Assembly: GCA_031379885.1 (NCBI GenBank)
Contig: JANNFN010000024.1
Location: 1-31,967 of the forward strand
DNA length: 31,967 nucleotides
Direction: 5' to 3'
Source: Methylotenera_A sp031379885
GTDB lineage: Bacteria; Pseudomonadota; Gammaproteobacteria; Burkholderiales; Methylophilaceae
Within the stretch, counting starts at the first letter, position 1, and each line of letters begins with the position of its first letter. The notes under the pieces are model-generated. The model was not told the DNA's origin, searched no databases, and worked only from the letters and a program-made list of their open reading frames with translations. Below, piece after piece: positions 15,727-23,333 of the stretch. The position numbers were made by a program, and so were the translations under genes.

Positions 15727-17021
15727 TGAATATTCGGCGTTTATCAACACAAGACAATTCATTTGCCGCTGAGTTAAAAGCTTTGTTAGCTTTTGAAACT
15801 GCGCAAGATGACACTGTGGATACGGTTGTCGCAAATATTTTAAAAGATGTGAAAGCGCGTGGCGATGCGGCTGTGTTGGAATATACCAATCGTTTTGATA
15901 AAACCAATGTCACTAATTTAGCAGAGCTTGAAATTGGTAAAGCTGAATTAGAACGCGCGTTAAATACCTTGCCAGCCAATCAGCGTAAGGCTTTGCAGGC
16001 GGCCGCAGATAGGGTTGCGAGATATCACGAAAAACAATTAATGCAATCTTGGAGTTATAAAGAACCAGATGGCACTCTGCTTGGACAACAAGTGACGTCA
16101 CTTGACCGTGTCGGGCTTTACGTACCTGGTGGAAAAGCAGCATATCCTTCAAGTGTGTTAATGAATGCAATCCCCGCAAAAGTTGCAGGTGTTGCAGAAC
16201 TCATCATGGTCGTACCAACGCCGAAAGGCGAGAAAAATCCACTGGTGTTGGCTGCTGCAGCGATTGTAGGTGTGGATCGTGTATTTTGTATAGGGGGTGC
16301 GCAAGCCGTTGGTGCGCTGGCTTATGGAACTCAAACTATACCGCAAGTAGATAAAATAGTTGGCCCTGGAAATGCTTACGTGGCTGCCGCAAAGCGTCGT
16401 GTGTTTGGGGTGGTTGGCATTGATATGGTCGCAGGACCGAGCGAAATTTTAGTGATTTGCGATGGCAAAACCAACCCAGATTGGATCGCGATGGACTTAT
16501 TTAGTCAAGCCGAGCATGACGAATTGGCGCAAGCGATTTTGCTTAGTCCAGATGCTGCATTCTTGGATAAGGTGGCAGAAAGCATGCAAAGGCAGGTGCA
16601 GGAAATGCCGCGCAAAGACATTATCAATACTTCAATAACAGACCGCGGCGCATTAATCTTGGTGAAAGATTTGAATGAAGCGATTGAAATTTGCAATTAT
16701 ATTGCGCCTGAACATTTGGAGTTGTCCGTTGAGAATCCACTGGAAATGAGCAAAAAAATCAAACATGCAGGCGCCATTTTTATGGGTCGCGATACCTGCG
16801 AAGCGCTTGGCGATTACTGCGCAGGGCCCAACCACGTGCTGCCGACTTCTCGTACAGCACGGTTTAGCTCGCCACTTGGCGTGTACGATTTTCAAAAACG
16901 TTCCAGCTTAATTATGGTGTCGCCAGAAGGTGCGCAGATATTGGGCTGTGTAGCATCTACTTTGGCGCATGGCGAGGGTTTGCAGGCGCATGCAAAATCT
17001 GCTGAATATCGCCTAAATTAA
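15726..17021 (+). CDS. hisD: HisD, histidinol dehydrogenase
   Basis: HisD oxidises L-histidinol to L-histidine in two NAD-dependent steps and uses a bound zinc ion. The 431-aa protein shows VGLYVPGGKAAYPSSVLMNAIPAKVAGV, the KIVGPGNAYVAAAKRRVFGVVGIDMVAGPSE signature region, and the FSQAEHDE zinc site. The catalytic pair Glu-His is in YIAPEHLEL, and GPNHVLPTS comes near the end. It is coupled to hisG by a one-base overlap, and hisC follows 16 bases later. Confidence 0.96.
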   Translation: MNIRRLSTQDNSFAAELKALLAFETAQDDTVDTVVANILKDVKARGDAAVLEYTNRFDKTNVTNLAELEIGKAELERALNTLPANQRKALQAAADRVARYHEKQLMQSWSYKEPDGTLLGQQVTSLDRVGLYVPGGKAAYPSSVLMNAIPAKVAGVAELIMVVPTPKGEKNPLVLAAAAIVGVDRVFCIGGAQAVGALAYGTQTIPQVDKIVGPGNAYVAAAKRRVFGVVGIDMVAGPSEILVICDGKTNPDWIAMDLFSQAEHDELAQAILLSPDAAFLDKVAESMQRQVQEMPRKDIINTSITDRGALILVKDLNEAIEICNYIAPEHLELSVENPLEMSKKIKHAGAIFMGRDTCEALGDYCAGPNHVLPTSRTARFSSPLGVYDFQKRSSLIMVSPEGAQILGCVASTLAHGEGLQAHAKSAEYRLN

Positions 17022-17037
17022 TGAGTAAGGTTTTAGT

Positions 17038-18099
17038 ATGAGTAAATTTTGGAGTGACATCGTACATAAGCTCACGCCCTACGTGCCAGGTGAGCAGCCT
17101 AAAATCACAAACTTGGTAAAACTGAATACGAATGAAAATCCATATGGCCCTAGTCCCCAAGTAATACGGGCCTTGCAGGCCGAGGCAGTTGATACTTTAC
17201 GCCTTTACCCTGATCCAAACTCAGACAGACTTAAAGCTGCAATCGCTGATTATTATGGTTTGCAAGCGAATCAGGTGTTTGTGGGAAATGGCTCCGATGA
17301 AGTGTTGGCGCATGTGTTTCAGGCTTTACTTAAGCATGACAGGTCGTTGCTTTTCCCTGATATCACCTACAGTTTTTACCCGGTATATTGTGGCTTGTAT
17401 GACATTGAGTTTGAGCTTATTCCGCTCAGTAGCAACTTTGAAATTGATGTAAAAGATTATGACAGACCCAATGGCGGCATTATCTTCCCGAACCCTAATG
17501 CACCTACAGGCGTGCCTTTGGCGCTCACTGAGATTGAAAAATTGCTTAAATTTAACACTGAATCCGTCGTTGTGATTGACGAGGCTTATGTGGATTTTGG
17601 TACCGAATCTGCGGTTAAACTTATCAACACTTATCCGAATTTATTAGTCACACAAACGCTGTCAAAAGCGCGCTCATTAGCGGGCTTGCGCGTAGGCTAT
17701 GCGCTAGGTCAAAAAGATTTAATTGAAGCATTGATTCGCGTAAAAGACAGCTTTAATTCTTACCCGATTGACCGTTTTGCGGAGGCGGGGGCGATTGCGG
17801 CGATGCAAGATACCGCTTATTATGAACAAACATGCAAAAAAGTGACTGCCTCAAGAGCCGCTCTGGTATTGGCTCTCAGGGCACTCGATTTTGAAGTATT
17901 ACCTTCTGGCGCCAACTTTATTTTTGCCAAGCACAAAACGCGTGATGGCGCAGAGCTCACTGAAAAACTGCGTGAGAAAAATATTATCATTCGGCATTTT
18001 AAAAAGCCCACGCGCATTGCACCCTATTTACGCATTACTATTGGTACAGATGAACAATCTAAACAGCTAATTAATGCGCTAGCATTAATTTTGAAATAA
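17038..18099 (+). CDS. hisC: HisC, histidinol-phosphate aminotransferase
   Basis: A PLP-dependent class II aminotransferase of 353 aa that converts imidazole acetol phosphate to histidinol phosphate. The N-terminal LNTNENPYGPSP is characteristic. The PLP-binding elements are GNGSDE (84-89), PNPNAPTG (151-158), DEAY (181-184) and the Schiff-base lysine K210 in TLSKARSLAGLRVGYA. It is the last gene before the hps insert in the his cluster. The following 174 bases hold the hps promoter and leader. Confidence 0.94.
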   Translation: MSKFWSDIVHKLTPYVPGEQPKITNLVKLNTNENPYGPSPQVIRALQAEAVDTLRLYPDPNSDRLKAAIADYYGLQANQVFVGNGSDEVLAHVFQALLKHDRSLLFPDITYSFYPVYCGLYDIEFELIPLSSNFEIDVKDYDRPNGGIIFPNPNAPTGVPLALTEIEKLLKFNTESVVVIDEAYVDFGTESAVKLINTYPNLLVTQTLSKARSLAGLRVGYALGQKDLIEALIRVKDSFNSYPIDRFAEAGAIAAMQDTAYYEQTCKKVTASRAALVLALRALDFEVLPSGANFIFAKHKTRDGAELTEKLREKNIIIRHFKKPTRIAPYLRITIGTDEQSKQLINALALILK

Positions 18100-18120
18100 T
18101 CATTAAAATTAACTAAATTG

Positions 18121-18150
18121 TTGAAAAAAAATAGTAATTGCGGTTATTAT
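18121..18150 (+). promoter_or_regulatory. Candidate sigma-70 promoter of hps
   Basis: TTGAAA (18121-18126), an 18-base spacer and TATTAT (18145-18150), each matching consensus at five of six positions. Transcription would start at about 18157, giving a leader of about 117 bases. An 8-bp inverted repeat, TTGCGGTT (18138-18145) and AACCGCAA (18203-18210), overlaps the -10 box on one side and could be an operator. Confidence 0.55.
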
Positions 18151-18159
18151 GTGCGAACG

Positions 18160-18186
18160 TACAAAATATCCAATTAATATTTTGTA
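18160..18186 (+). other. 10-bp perfect hairpin at the 5' end of the hps leader
   Basis: TACAAAATAT (18160-18169) and ATATTTTGTA (18177-18186) are perfect inverted repeats around a 7-base loop. The hairpin would begin about 3 bases after the predicted transcript start. A 5'-terminal stem of this kind can protect a message from decay. No T-run follows, so it is not a terminator. Confidence 0.5.
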
Positions 18187-18273
18187 AAAACTTATTTAAA
18201 TAAACCGCAAAATATTAAATTTTAATTTGAGATTTAACCCTTAAGATTAGAACAAATTCGGAGGAAAAGCATC

Positions 18274-19257
18274 ATGGCACAAACCCAAATGGCATTAGAT
18301 TCACTAGATTTTGACGCAACAGTTGCATTAGCGACTAAAGTTGCTCCACATGTGGACATTTTAGAAATTGGTACACCTTGCATTAAACACAATGGTATCG
18401 AATTGCTAAAAACATTACGCGCAAAATTTCCAAACAACAAAATTTTAGTTGATTTAAAAACGATGGATGCTGGCTTTTATGAAGCTGAGCCATTTTACAA
18501 AGCTGGAGCAGATATTTGCACAGTATTAGGCACGGCAGATATCGGCACTATTAAAGGTGTGATTGATGTTGCTAACAAATACGGCAAAATGGCACAAGTT
18601 GATTTGATCAACGTAACTGACAAAAAAGCACGTACATTAGAAGTAGCTAAATTAGGTGCGCACATCATTGGCGTACACACTGGTTTAGATCAACAAGCAG
18701 CTGGTCAAACACCATTTGCGGACTTGGCCTTAGTAACAGGTTTAAACACTGGCGCTAAAGTTTCTGTAGCTGGCGGTGTAAAAGCGGCAACAGTGCGTCA
18801 AGTGGTGGATGCTGGTGCTGATATTGTGGTTGCAGGCGCAGCGATTTACGGTGCGGCAGATCCAGCAGCTTCAGCAGCTGAAATTACTGGCTTAGCACGT
18901 GCAGGTGGTGCAGCAGCAGGTGGTATGGGCAAATTCTTACCATGGGCGTTAATCGCTGGTGCAGTATTGTTAGGTTTATACTTCTTAACAAGCGGCAAAA
19001 AAGCTGAAGAAATGCCAGCAGCAGACACAGGTGCAGCAGTTGAACAAGTTGCTCCAGCAGCGGATGCAGCGGCTCCTGTAGAAGCAGCACCAGCGGATGC
19101 AGCAGCTCCAACTGCAGATGCAATGCCAGCAGAAGCGGCTCCAGCAGCAGATGCAGCGGCTCCTGCGGATGATGCAGCAGTGCCAGCAGCAGCTGAGACT
19201 AAAACTGAAGGTTTAGTTGGTGCGGCAAAAGACGCAACAGGCGAAGCAGCTAAATAA
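18274..19257 (+). CDS. hps: 3-hexulose-6-phosphate synthase with added transmembrane helix and Ala/Pro-rich tail
   Basis: HPS condenses formaldehyde with ribulose 5-phosphate, the entry step of the RuMP pathway. Residues 1 to about 210 form a full HPS domain: MALDSLDFD, EIGTPCIK (31-38), VDLKTMDAG (59-67), VHTGLDQQAAGQTPFADL (134-151), VAGGVKA, and VAGAAIYGAADP. Known HPS proteins are about 205-215 aa. This one goes on in frame to 327 aa. A GGAAAGGMGK linker leads to a hydrophobic helix from FLPWALIAGAVLLG to LYFLTS (about 221-240). An 88-residue tail of Ala, Pro, Asp and Glu follows, ending in an amphipathic EGLVGAAKDATGEAAK. The absence of a signal peptide implies a cytoplasmic enzyme domain with the tail outside, although the two lysines after the helix argue against that orientation. 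GGAGGAAAA 5 bases before the ATG is a very strong ribosome site. No hexulose phosphate isomerase gene is adjacent. Confidence 0.9.
   Translation: MAQTQMALDSLDFDATVALATKVAPHVDILEIGTPCIKHNGIELLKTLRAKFPNNKILVDLKTMDAGFYEAEPFYKAGADICTVLGTADIGTIKGVIDVANKYGKMAQVDLINVTDKKARTLEVAKLGAHIIGVHTGLDQQAAGQTPFADLALVTGLNTGAKVSVAGGVKAATVRQVVDAGADIVVAGAAIYGAADPAASAAEITGLARAGGAAAGGMGKFLPWALIAGAVLLGLYFLTSGKKAEEMPAADTGAAVEQVAPAADAAAPVEAAPADAAAPTADAMPAEAAPAADAAAPADDAAVPAAAETKTEGLVGAAKDATGEAAK
19051..19165 (+). repeat. Near-perfect 28-base direct repeat inside the hps tail
   Basis: The 28 bases at 19051-19078 recur at 19138-19165 with one mismatch (CGG against CAG), encoding APAADAAAP twice. The whole stretch from 19051 to about 19190 is built of GCA/GCG/CCA-rich units. 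This suggests the Ala/Pro tail grew by internal duplication. Confidence 0.8.
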
Positions 19258-19273
19258 TTGCTGTTTTGAAATG

Positions 19274-19303
19274 AAAAGCCGACTTTTTAGTCGGCTTTTT
19301 TAT
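19274..19303 (+). terminator. Rho-independent terminator after hps
   Basis: A perfect 10-bp stem, AAAAGCCGAC (19274-19283) and GTCGGCTTTT (19290-19299), with a 6-base loop, followed by a T-run. It separates hps from hisB, so hps is a monocistronic unit inside the his cluster. Confidence 0.92.
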
Positions 19304-19317
19304 CGAGCCAAGTTATT

Positions 19318-19373
19318 AAAATAATACGAAAGGTTTTAAAATAGTGCGAAAGCCCATAGATTTAGGTTAAAAT
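19318..19373 (+). promoter_or_regulatory. Tandem 16-base repeats and candidate promoter before hisB
   Basis: AAAATAATACGAAAGG (19318-19333) and AAAATAGTGCGAAAGC (19338-19353) agree at 13 of 16 positions with a period of exactly 20 bases. A TAAAAT at 19368-19373 could be the -10 box, with the second repeat covering the poor -35 region. The arrangement is what an activator-dependent promoter would look like. Since hps is terminated upstream, hisB needs a promoter in this gap. Confidence 0.35.
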
Positions 19374-19423
19374 GTTGTTAAATTATTCATTATCAATTAG
19401 TTAACATAATTAATTCAAAACTC

Positions 19424-20011
19424 ATGCGCAAAGCAGAAGTCACTCGTAACACTCTCGAAACTCAAATCACAGTTTCTATCAATGTTGATGGAACGGGTCA
19501 ATCTCAGTTCAGCACGGGTTTAGGTTTCTTAGATCATATGCTTGATCAAGTGGCGCGTCATGGCATGATGGATATTAGCGTGCAGGCCAAAGGTGATCTG
19601 CATATCGATGCGCATCACACCGTAGAAGATATTGGCATTACGCTAGGTCAAGCGTTCATAAAAGCCATTGGTGACAAAAAGGGCATCAATCGTTATGGAC
19701 ATGCTTACGTGCCGCTAGACGAGGCTTTAAGCCGCGTAGTACTTGATTTGTCTGGCCGTCCAGGTTTAGAGTTTAACTGTGAATTTACGCGAGCAGCGAT
19801 TGGCGAATTTGATGTTGATTTAATCCACGAGTTTTTTCAGGGCTTTGTGAATCATGCTAATGTGACTTTGCATATTGATAACTTAAAAGGTCACAATTCA
19901 CATCACCAATCTGAGACCATATTTAAAGCGTTTGGCCGCGCGTTGCGCATGGCTGTTACTTATGACGAACGCATGTCAGGTATTATGCCGTCTACCAAAG
20001 GTAGCTTATAA
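19424..20011 (+). CDS. hisB: HisB, imidazoleglycerol-phosphate dehydratase
   Basis: A monofunctional 195-aa dehydratase that converts imidazole glycerol phosphate to imidazole acetol phosphate using manganese. The metal-binding motifs are AHHTVEDIG and the second histidine cluster SHHQSETIFKAFGRAL. FLDHMLDQVARHG and the terminal STKGSL are also typical. It lacks the histidinol phosphatase domain of enterobacterial HisB, so that step must be done by another protein. No Shine-Dalgarno sequence is seen before the ATG at 19424. Confidence 0.96.
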   Translation: MRKAEVTRNTLETQITVSINVDGTGQSQFSTGLGFLDHMLDQVARHGMMDISVQAKGDLHIDAHHTVEDIGITLGQAFIKAIGDKKGINRYGHAYVPLDEALSRVVLDLSGRPGLEFNCEFTRAAIGEFDVDLIHEFFQGFVNHANVTLHIDNLKGHNSHHQSETIFKAFGRALRMAVTYDERMSGIMPSTKGSL

Positions 20012-20028
20012 GCGCTACGGTTTTATCT

Positions 20029-20688
20029 ATGAGCAAAGTAGATATAGCGGTCGTTGATTATGGAATGGGCAATTTGCGCTCAGTTTCTAAGGCGGTTGAA
20101 CATGTGGCCACAAATAAATCAGTTGTCGTAACAAGCGATCCAAAAGTGATTCAAGGTGCAGAAAGAGTTGTGTTTCCAGGGCAGGGCGCCATGCCTGATT
20201 GTATGCGAGAGTTAGATTCGCGTAATTTGCATGCCGCCATTATCCATGCGGCGAAAAATAAACCTTTTTTAGGCATTTGTATAGGCATGCAATTACTGTT
20301 CGACCACTCTGAAGAAGGCGATACTGCAGGCTTAGGCTTGCTAAAAGGTAATGTTAAGCGCTTTGCGACAAACCAAATGTTTGATGAAAAAGGTGCCAAG
20401 TTAAAAGTACCGCATATAGGCTGGAACCAAGTTTATCAAACAACTAATAACCAAAAGCAAGCACACCCGCTATGGGCGAACATTGAAGATGCGACTCGGT
20501 TTTATCATGTACACAGTTATTACGCAGCCCCACAAGATAGTTTAATTACAGCAGGCGAAACAGAATATCCAAATTGCTTTACTAGTGCGGTTGCACGAGA
20601 TAATATTTTCGCTACACAATTTCATGTAGAAAAAAGCGCTCAGGCAGGTTTGCAATTGCTTCGTAATTTCGTAAACTGGAAACCTTAA
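20029..20688 (+). CDS. hisH: HisH, glutaminase subunit of imidazole glycerol phosphate synthase
   Basis: A class I glutamine amidotransferase of 219 aa that supplies ammonia to HisF. The catalytic triad is visible: C84 in FLGICIGMQLLF, and H199 and E201 in FHVEKS. VVDYGMGNLRSV at the start and FPGQGAMPDCM (the oxyanion-hole region) are characteristic. hisF is three genes downstream, after hisA, a common order. Confidence 0.95.
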   Translation: MSKVDIAVVDYGMGNLRSVSKAVEHVATNKSVVVTSDPKVIQGAERVVFPGQGAMPDCMRELDSRNLHAAIIHAAKNKPFLGICIGMQLLFDHSEEGDTAGLGLLKGNVKRFATNQMFDEKGAKLKVPHIGWNQVYQTTNNQKQAHPLWANIEDATRFYHVHSYYAAPQDSLITAGETEYPNCFTSAVARDNIFATQFHVEKSAQAGLQLLRNFVNWKP

Positions 20689-20690
20689 AT

Positions 20691-20710
20691 AACATTATTG
20701 CTTTAATGTT
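20691..20710 (+). other. Weak AT-rich hairpin between hisH and hisA
   Basis: AACATTA (20691-20697) pairs with TAATGTT (20704-20710) over a 6-base loop, followed by TTATC. It is too AT-rich and short of T residues to be a convincing terminator. It may be an RNA processing or spacing element. Confidence 0.25.
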
Positions 20711-20738
20711 TTATCTAAATTAACTAATAACTAAAATC

Positions 20739-21476
20739 ATGCTAATCATTCCTGCAATTGATCTTAAAGATGGCCATTGTGTGCGTTTAAAACAAGGCTT
20801 AATGGAAGAGTCCACCGTGTTCTCGGAAGACCCAGGTGCAATGGCACGGCATTGGGTTGATCAAGGTGGCAAGCGCCTGCACTTGGTAGATTTGAATGGT
20901 GCGTTTGCGGGTAAGCCTGTGAATGAAGGCGCTATTAAATCAATAGTATCTGCAGTTAAAGGTGAAATACCCATTCAACTGGGTGGCGGTATTCGTGATC
21001 TGGAAACGATAGAGCGCTATCTAGATGACGGCATCGATTACGTGATTATTGGCACTGCTGCGGTAAAAACACCAGGTTTCTTACACGAAGCTTGCTATGC
21101 TTTTCCTGGCCAAATCATGGTGGGCTTAGATGCTAAAGATGGCAAAGTTGCGATTGATGGCTGGTCTAAACTAACAGGCCACGATGTAATTGATTTAGCT
21201 AAAAAATTTGAAGATTATGGCGTGAATGCGATTGTTTACACAGATATTGGTCGTGATGGCATGCTAACAGGCGTTAACATTGAAGCTACAGTGGCTTTGG
21301 CGCAAGCACTCACAATTCCAGTGATTGCGAGTGGCGGTTTAACGAATCTAGATGACGTTAGACGGCTGTGTGCCGTTGCGCATGAAGGCATTATTGGTGC
21401 GATTACTGGCCGCGCCATTTATGAAGGTACGATTGATTTCGCTGCAGCGCAAAAATTAGCAGACGAATTAAGTTAA
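20739..21476 (+). CDS. hisA: HisA, ProFAR isomerase
   Basis: A (beta/alpha)8-barrel isomerase of 245 aa that opens the ribose ring of ProFAR to give PRFAR. The half-barrel repeats show the catalytic aspartates: one in PAIDLKDGHCVRL near the N-terminus, the other in MVGLDAKDGKVAIDGW around residue 130. Phosphate-binding ends are GGGIRDLETI and ASGGLTNLDDV. It is paired with the homologous HisF downstream. Length is normal. Confidence 0.95.
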   Translation: MLIIPAIDLKDGHCVRLKQGLMEESTVFSEDPGAMARHWVDQGGKRLHLVDLNGAFAGKPVNEGAIKSIVSAVKGEIPIQLGGGIRDLETIERYLDDGIDYVIIGTAAVKTPGFLHEACYAFPGQIMVGLDAKDGKVAIDGWSKLTGHDVIDLAKKFEDYGVNAIVYTDIGRDGMLTGVNIEATVALAQALTIPVIASGGLTNLDDVRRLCAVAHEGIIGAITGRAIYEGTIDFAAAQKLADELS

Positions 21477-21505
21477 TGGACTTAATTTAATATGGGCTTG
21501 AATTT

Positions 21506-22273
21506 ATGGGCTTAGCTAAACGCATCATTCCATGTCTGGATGTAACCGATGGGCGGGTTGTAAAAGGTGTTAATTTCTTAGCGTTACGTGATGCGGGTGA
21601 TCCCGTTGAAATTGCTAAACGTTATGACGACCAAGGTGCAGATGAGCTTACATTTTTAGACATTACCGCCAGTTCTGATAATCGTGGCTTGCTATTGCAC
21701 ATCATTGAAGAAGTGGCCAGTCAAGTGTTTATTCCGCTCACTGTCGGTGGCGGTGTGCGCGAAGTGGAAGATGTGCGACGACTTTTAAATGCAGGCGCAG
21801 ACAAGGTTAGCATTAACACTACCGCAGTATTAAATCCCAATATGGTGAGAGATGCCGCCGTGCGCTTTGGCTCGCAATGTATTGTAGTCGCCATTGATGC
21901 AAAAAAAGTAGATAATCAAGCATATGAATGGGAAGTGTTTACTCACGGAGGTCGAAAACCAACGGGTCTAGATGCGGTGAAATGGGCGGAATACATGGTA
22001 AGCCTTGGCGCCGGCGAGCTGTTGGTGACGAGCATGGATAGAGATGGAACGAAAATTGGTTTTAATAATCCATTGAATCGTGCCATTAGTGATGCGGTAG
22101 AAGTGCCAATAATCGCCAGCGGCGGCGTGGGTAATTTGCAGCATTTGGTAGATAGCGTTAAATTAGGTGGTGCAGATGCAGTGTTGGCGGCAAGTATTTT
22201 TCACTATGGCGAATATACAGTACAACAAGCCAAAGAATATATGCAACAACATGGTATTGAAGTGAGATTATGA
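21506..22273 (+). CDS. hisF: HisF, cyclase subunit of imidazole glycerol phosphate synthase
   Basis: A 255-aa barrel that uses ammonia from HisH to convert PRFAR to imidazole glycerol phosphate and AICAR. The catalytic aspartates are in IPCLDVTDGRVVKGVNF (Asp11) and VVAIDAKKV (about 130). GGGVREVEDVRRLL and ASGGVGNLQHL bind phosphate. The start ATG at 21506 lies within a repeated ATGGGCTT (also at 21492-21499), which makes the alternative upstream ATG out of frame. Confidence 0.96.
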   Translation: MGLAKRIIPCLDVTDGRVVKGVNFLALRDAGDPVEIAKRYDDQGADELTFLDITASSDNRGLLLHIIEEVASQVFIPLTVGGGVREVEDVRRLLNAGADKVSINTTAVLNPNMVRDAAVRFGSQCIVVAIDAKKVDNQAYEWEVFTHGGRKPTGLDAVKWAEYMVSLGAGELLVTSMDRDGTKIGFNNPLNRAISDAVEVPIIASGGVGNLQHLVDSVKLGGADAVLAASIFHYGEYTVQQAKEYMQQHGIEVRL

Positions 22274-22285
22274 GATGGCAAATAA

Positions 22286-22675
22286 ATGAATTGGTTGGAA
22301 GAAATAAACTGGGATGCAAATGGCTTAGTGCCTGCGATTGCGCAAGAATATGGCACAGGCAAAATTTTGATGGTTGCCTGGATGAATCGCGAAGCTTTGC
22401 AACAGACCAGTGATACCAAGCAAGCGGTGTATTGGTCACGTTCGCGAAATAAGTTGTGGCGCAAGGGTGAAGAATCGGGGCATAGTCAACGTGTACATGA
22501 AATTCGCTTAGATTGCGACGAAGATGTTATTTTACTAAGCGTGGAGCAAATTGGTGGAATTGCTTGTCATACCGGGCGTCATAATTGTTTTTTTAAGAAG
22601 TTAGAAAATGGTAATTGGCTAATAGACCAGCCAATCATTAAAAATCCTGAAGACATTTACAAACCGATAGCATGA
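22286..22675 (+). CDS. hisI: HisI, phosphoribosyl-AMP cyclohydrolase
   Basis: A zinc/magnesium-dependent cyclohydrolase of 129 aa that opens the adenine ring of PR-AMP. The metal-binding cysteines lie in EIRLDCDEDV and GIACHTGRHNCFF. WMNREALQQT and YWSRSRNKLWRKGEESGH are the conserved core. It is a separate protein from HisE rather than a fusion. Its stop overlaps the hisE start (ATGA at 22672-22675). Confidence 0.95.
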   Translation: MNWLEEINWDANGLVPAIAQEYGTGKILMVAWMNREALQQTSDTKQAVYWSRSRNKLWRKGEESGHSQRVHEIRLDCDEDVILLSVEQIGGIACHTGRHNCFFKKLENGNWLIDQPIIKNPEDIYKPIA

Positions 22676-22989
22676 GTGATGTTTTAAATCGATTAGCAGA
22701 ATTACTAGAGCAACGTAAAACGGCTGATCCAGCTTCGTCCTACGTGGCGAAACTGTATGCCAAAGGCATGGATAGTATCCTTAAAAAAGTAGGCGAAGAA
22801 GCTACTGAAACCGTGCTGGCGGCCAAAGGTGGTAATAAAGATGAGATTATTTATGAGACAGCAGACTTATGGTTTCACACGTTAATAATGCTTGCTAAAG
22901 CAGATTTAAAGCCGCAGGACGTGTTGGATGAGTTGTCGCGTCGTGAGGGTTTGTCAGGTATTGCCGAGAAGGAAAGTCGTTCAAAATGA
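22672..22989 (+). CDS. hisE: HisE, phosphoribosyl-ATP pyrophosphatase
   Basis: A 105-aa all-helical MazG-like pyrophosphatase that turns PR-ATP into PR-AMP. The conserved KKVGEEATETVLAAK (about 38-52) and ETADLWFHTLIMLA carry the metal-binding acidic residues. Four-base overlaps with hisI upstream and hinT downstream imply tight coupling. It is the last his gene of the cluster. Confidence 0.95.
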   Translation: MSDVLNRLAELLEQRKTADPASSYVAKLYAKGMDSILKKVGEEATETVLAAKGGNKDEIIYETADLWFHTLIMLAKADLKPQDVLDELSRREGLSGIAEKESRSK

Positions 22990-23318
22990 GTGTTGACTGC
23001 ATTTTTTGTAAAATCATTAACGGCAGTATTCCTGCTAAAAAGATTTATGAAGATGATGAAGTCATTGCTTTTAACGATATTAAGCCGATGGCAAAAGTAC
23101 ATTTTATGATTGTGCCTAAGTTACATGTGGAAAGCCTAAAAAGTTGCGATGCAGCGCATCAGGCTTTGTTAGGAAAAATATTATTATTAGCGCCTAAGTT
23201 GGCTTCTGAGCAAGGTTTGGTGGGGTTTAAAACCCTCATCAATACTGGTCGCGAAGGTGGGCAAGAGGTGTTTCATATTCATGTGCATGTGTTTGGAGGC
23301 GGCTTGCAAGCCGCATAG
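22986..23318 (+). CDS. hinT: HinT-like HIT-family nucleotide hydrolase
   Basis: A 110-aa histidine-triad protein, likely a purine nucleoside phosphoramidase. The triad HIHVH is at H97, H99 and H101. DCIFCKIINGSIPAKKIYEDD at the N-terminus and NTGREGGQEVFHIHVHVFGG at the C-terminus are standard. It overlaps hisE by 4 bases, so it is expressed with the his genes. This his - hit - tat order is typical of betaproteobacteria. Confidence 0.94.
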   Translation: MSVDCIFCKIINGSIPAKKIYEDDEVIAFNDIKPMAKVHFMIVPKLHVESLKSCDAAHQALLGKILLLAPKLASEQGLVGFKTLINTGREGGQEVFHIHVHVFGGGLQAA

Positions 23319-23333
23319 AATAAGGAGATCGAG

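Noticed and set aside
18904..19257. The HPS tail as a separate gene joined by a sequencing frameshift.
   Set aside because: The reading frame is continuous with a Gly-rich linker, no start codon with a ribosome site precedes the tail, and a perfect terminator follows its stop. Reads would still be the final proof.
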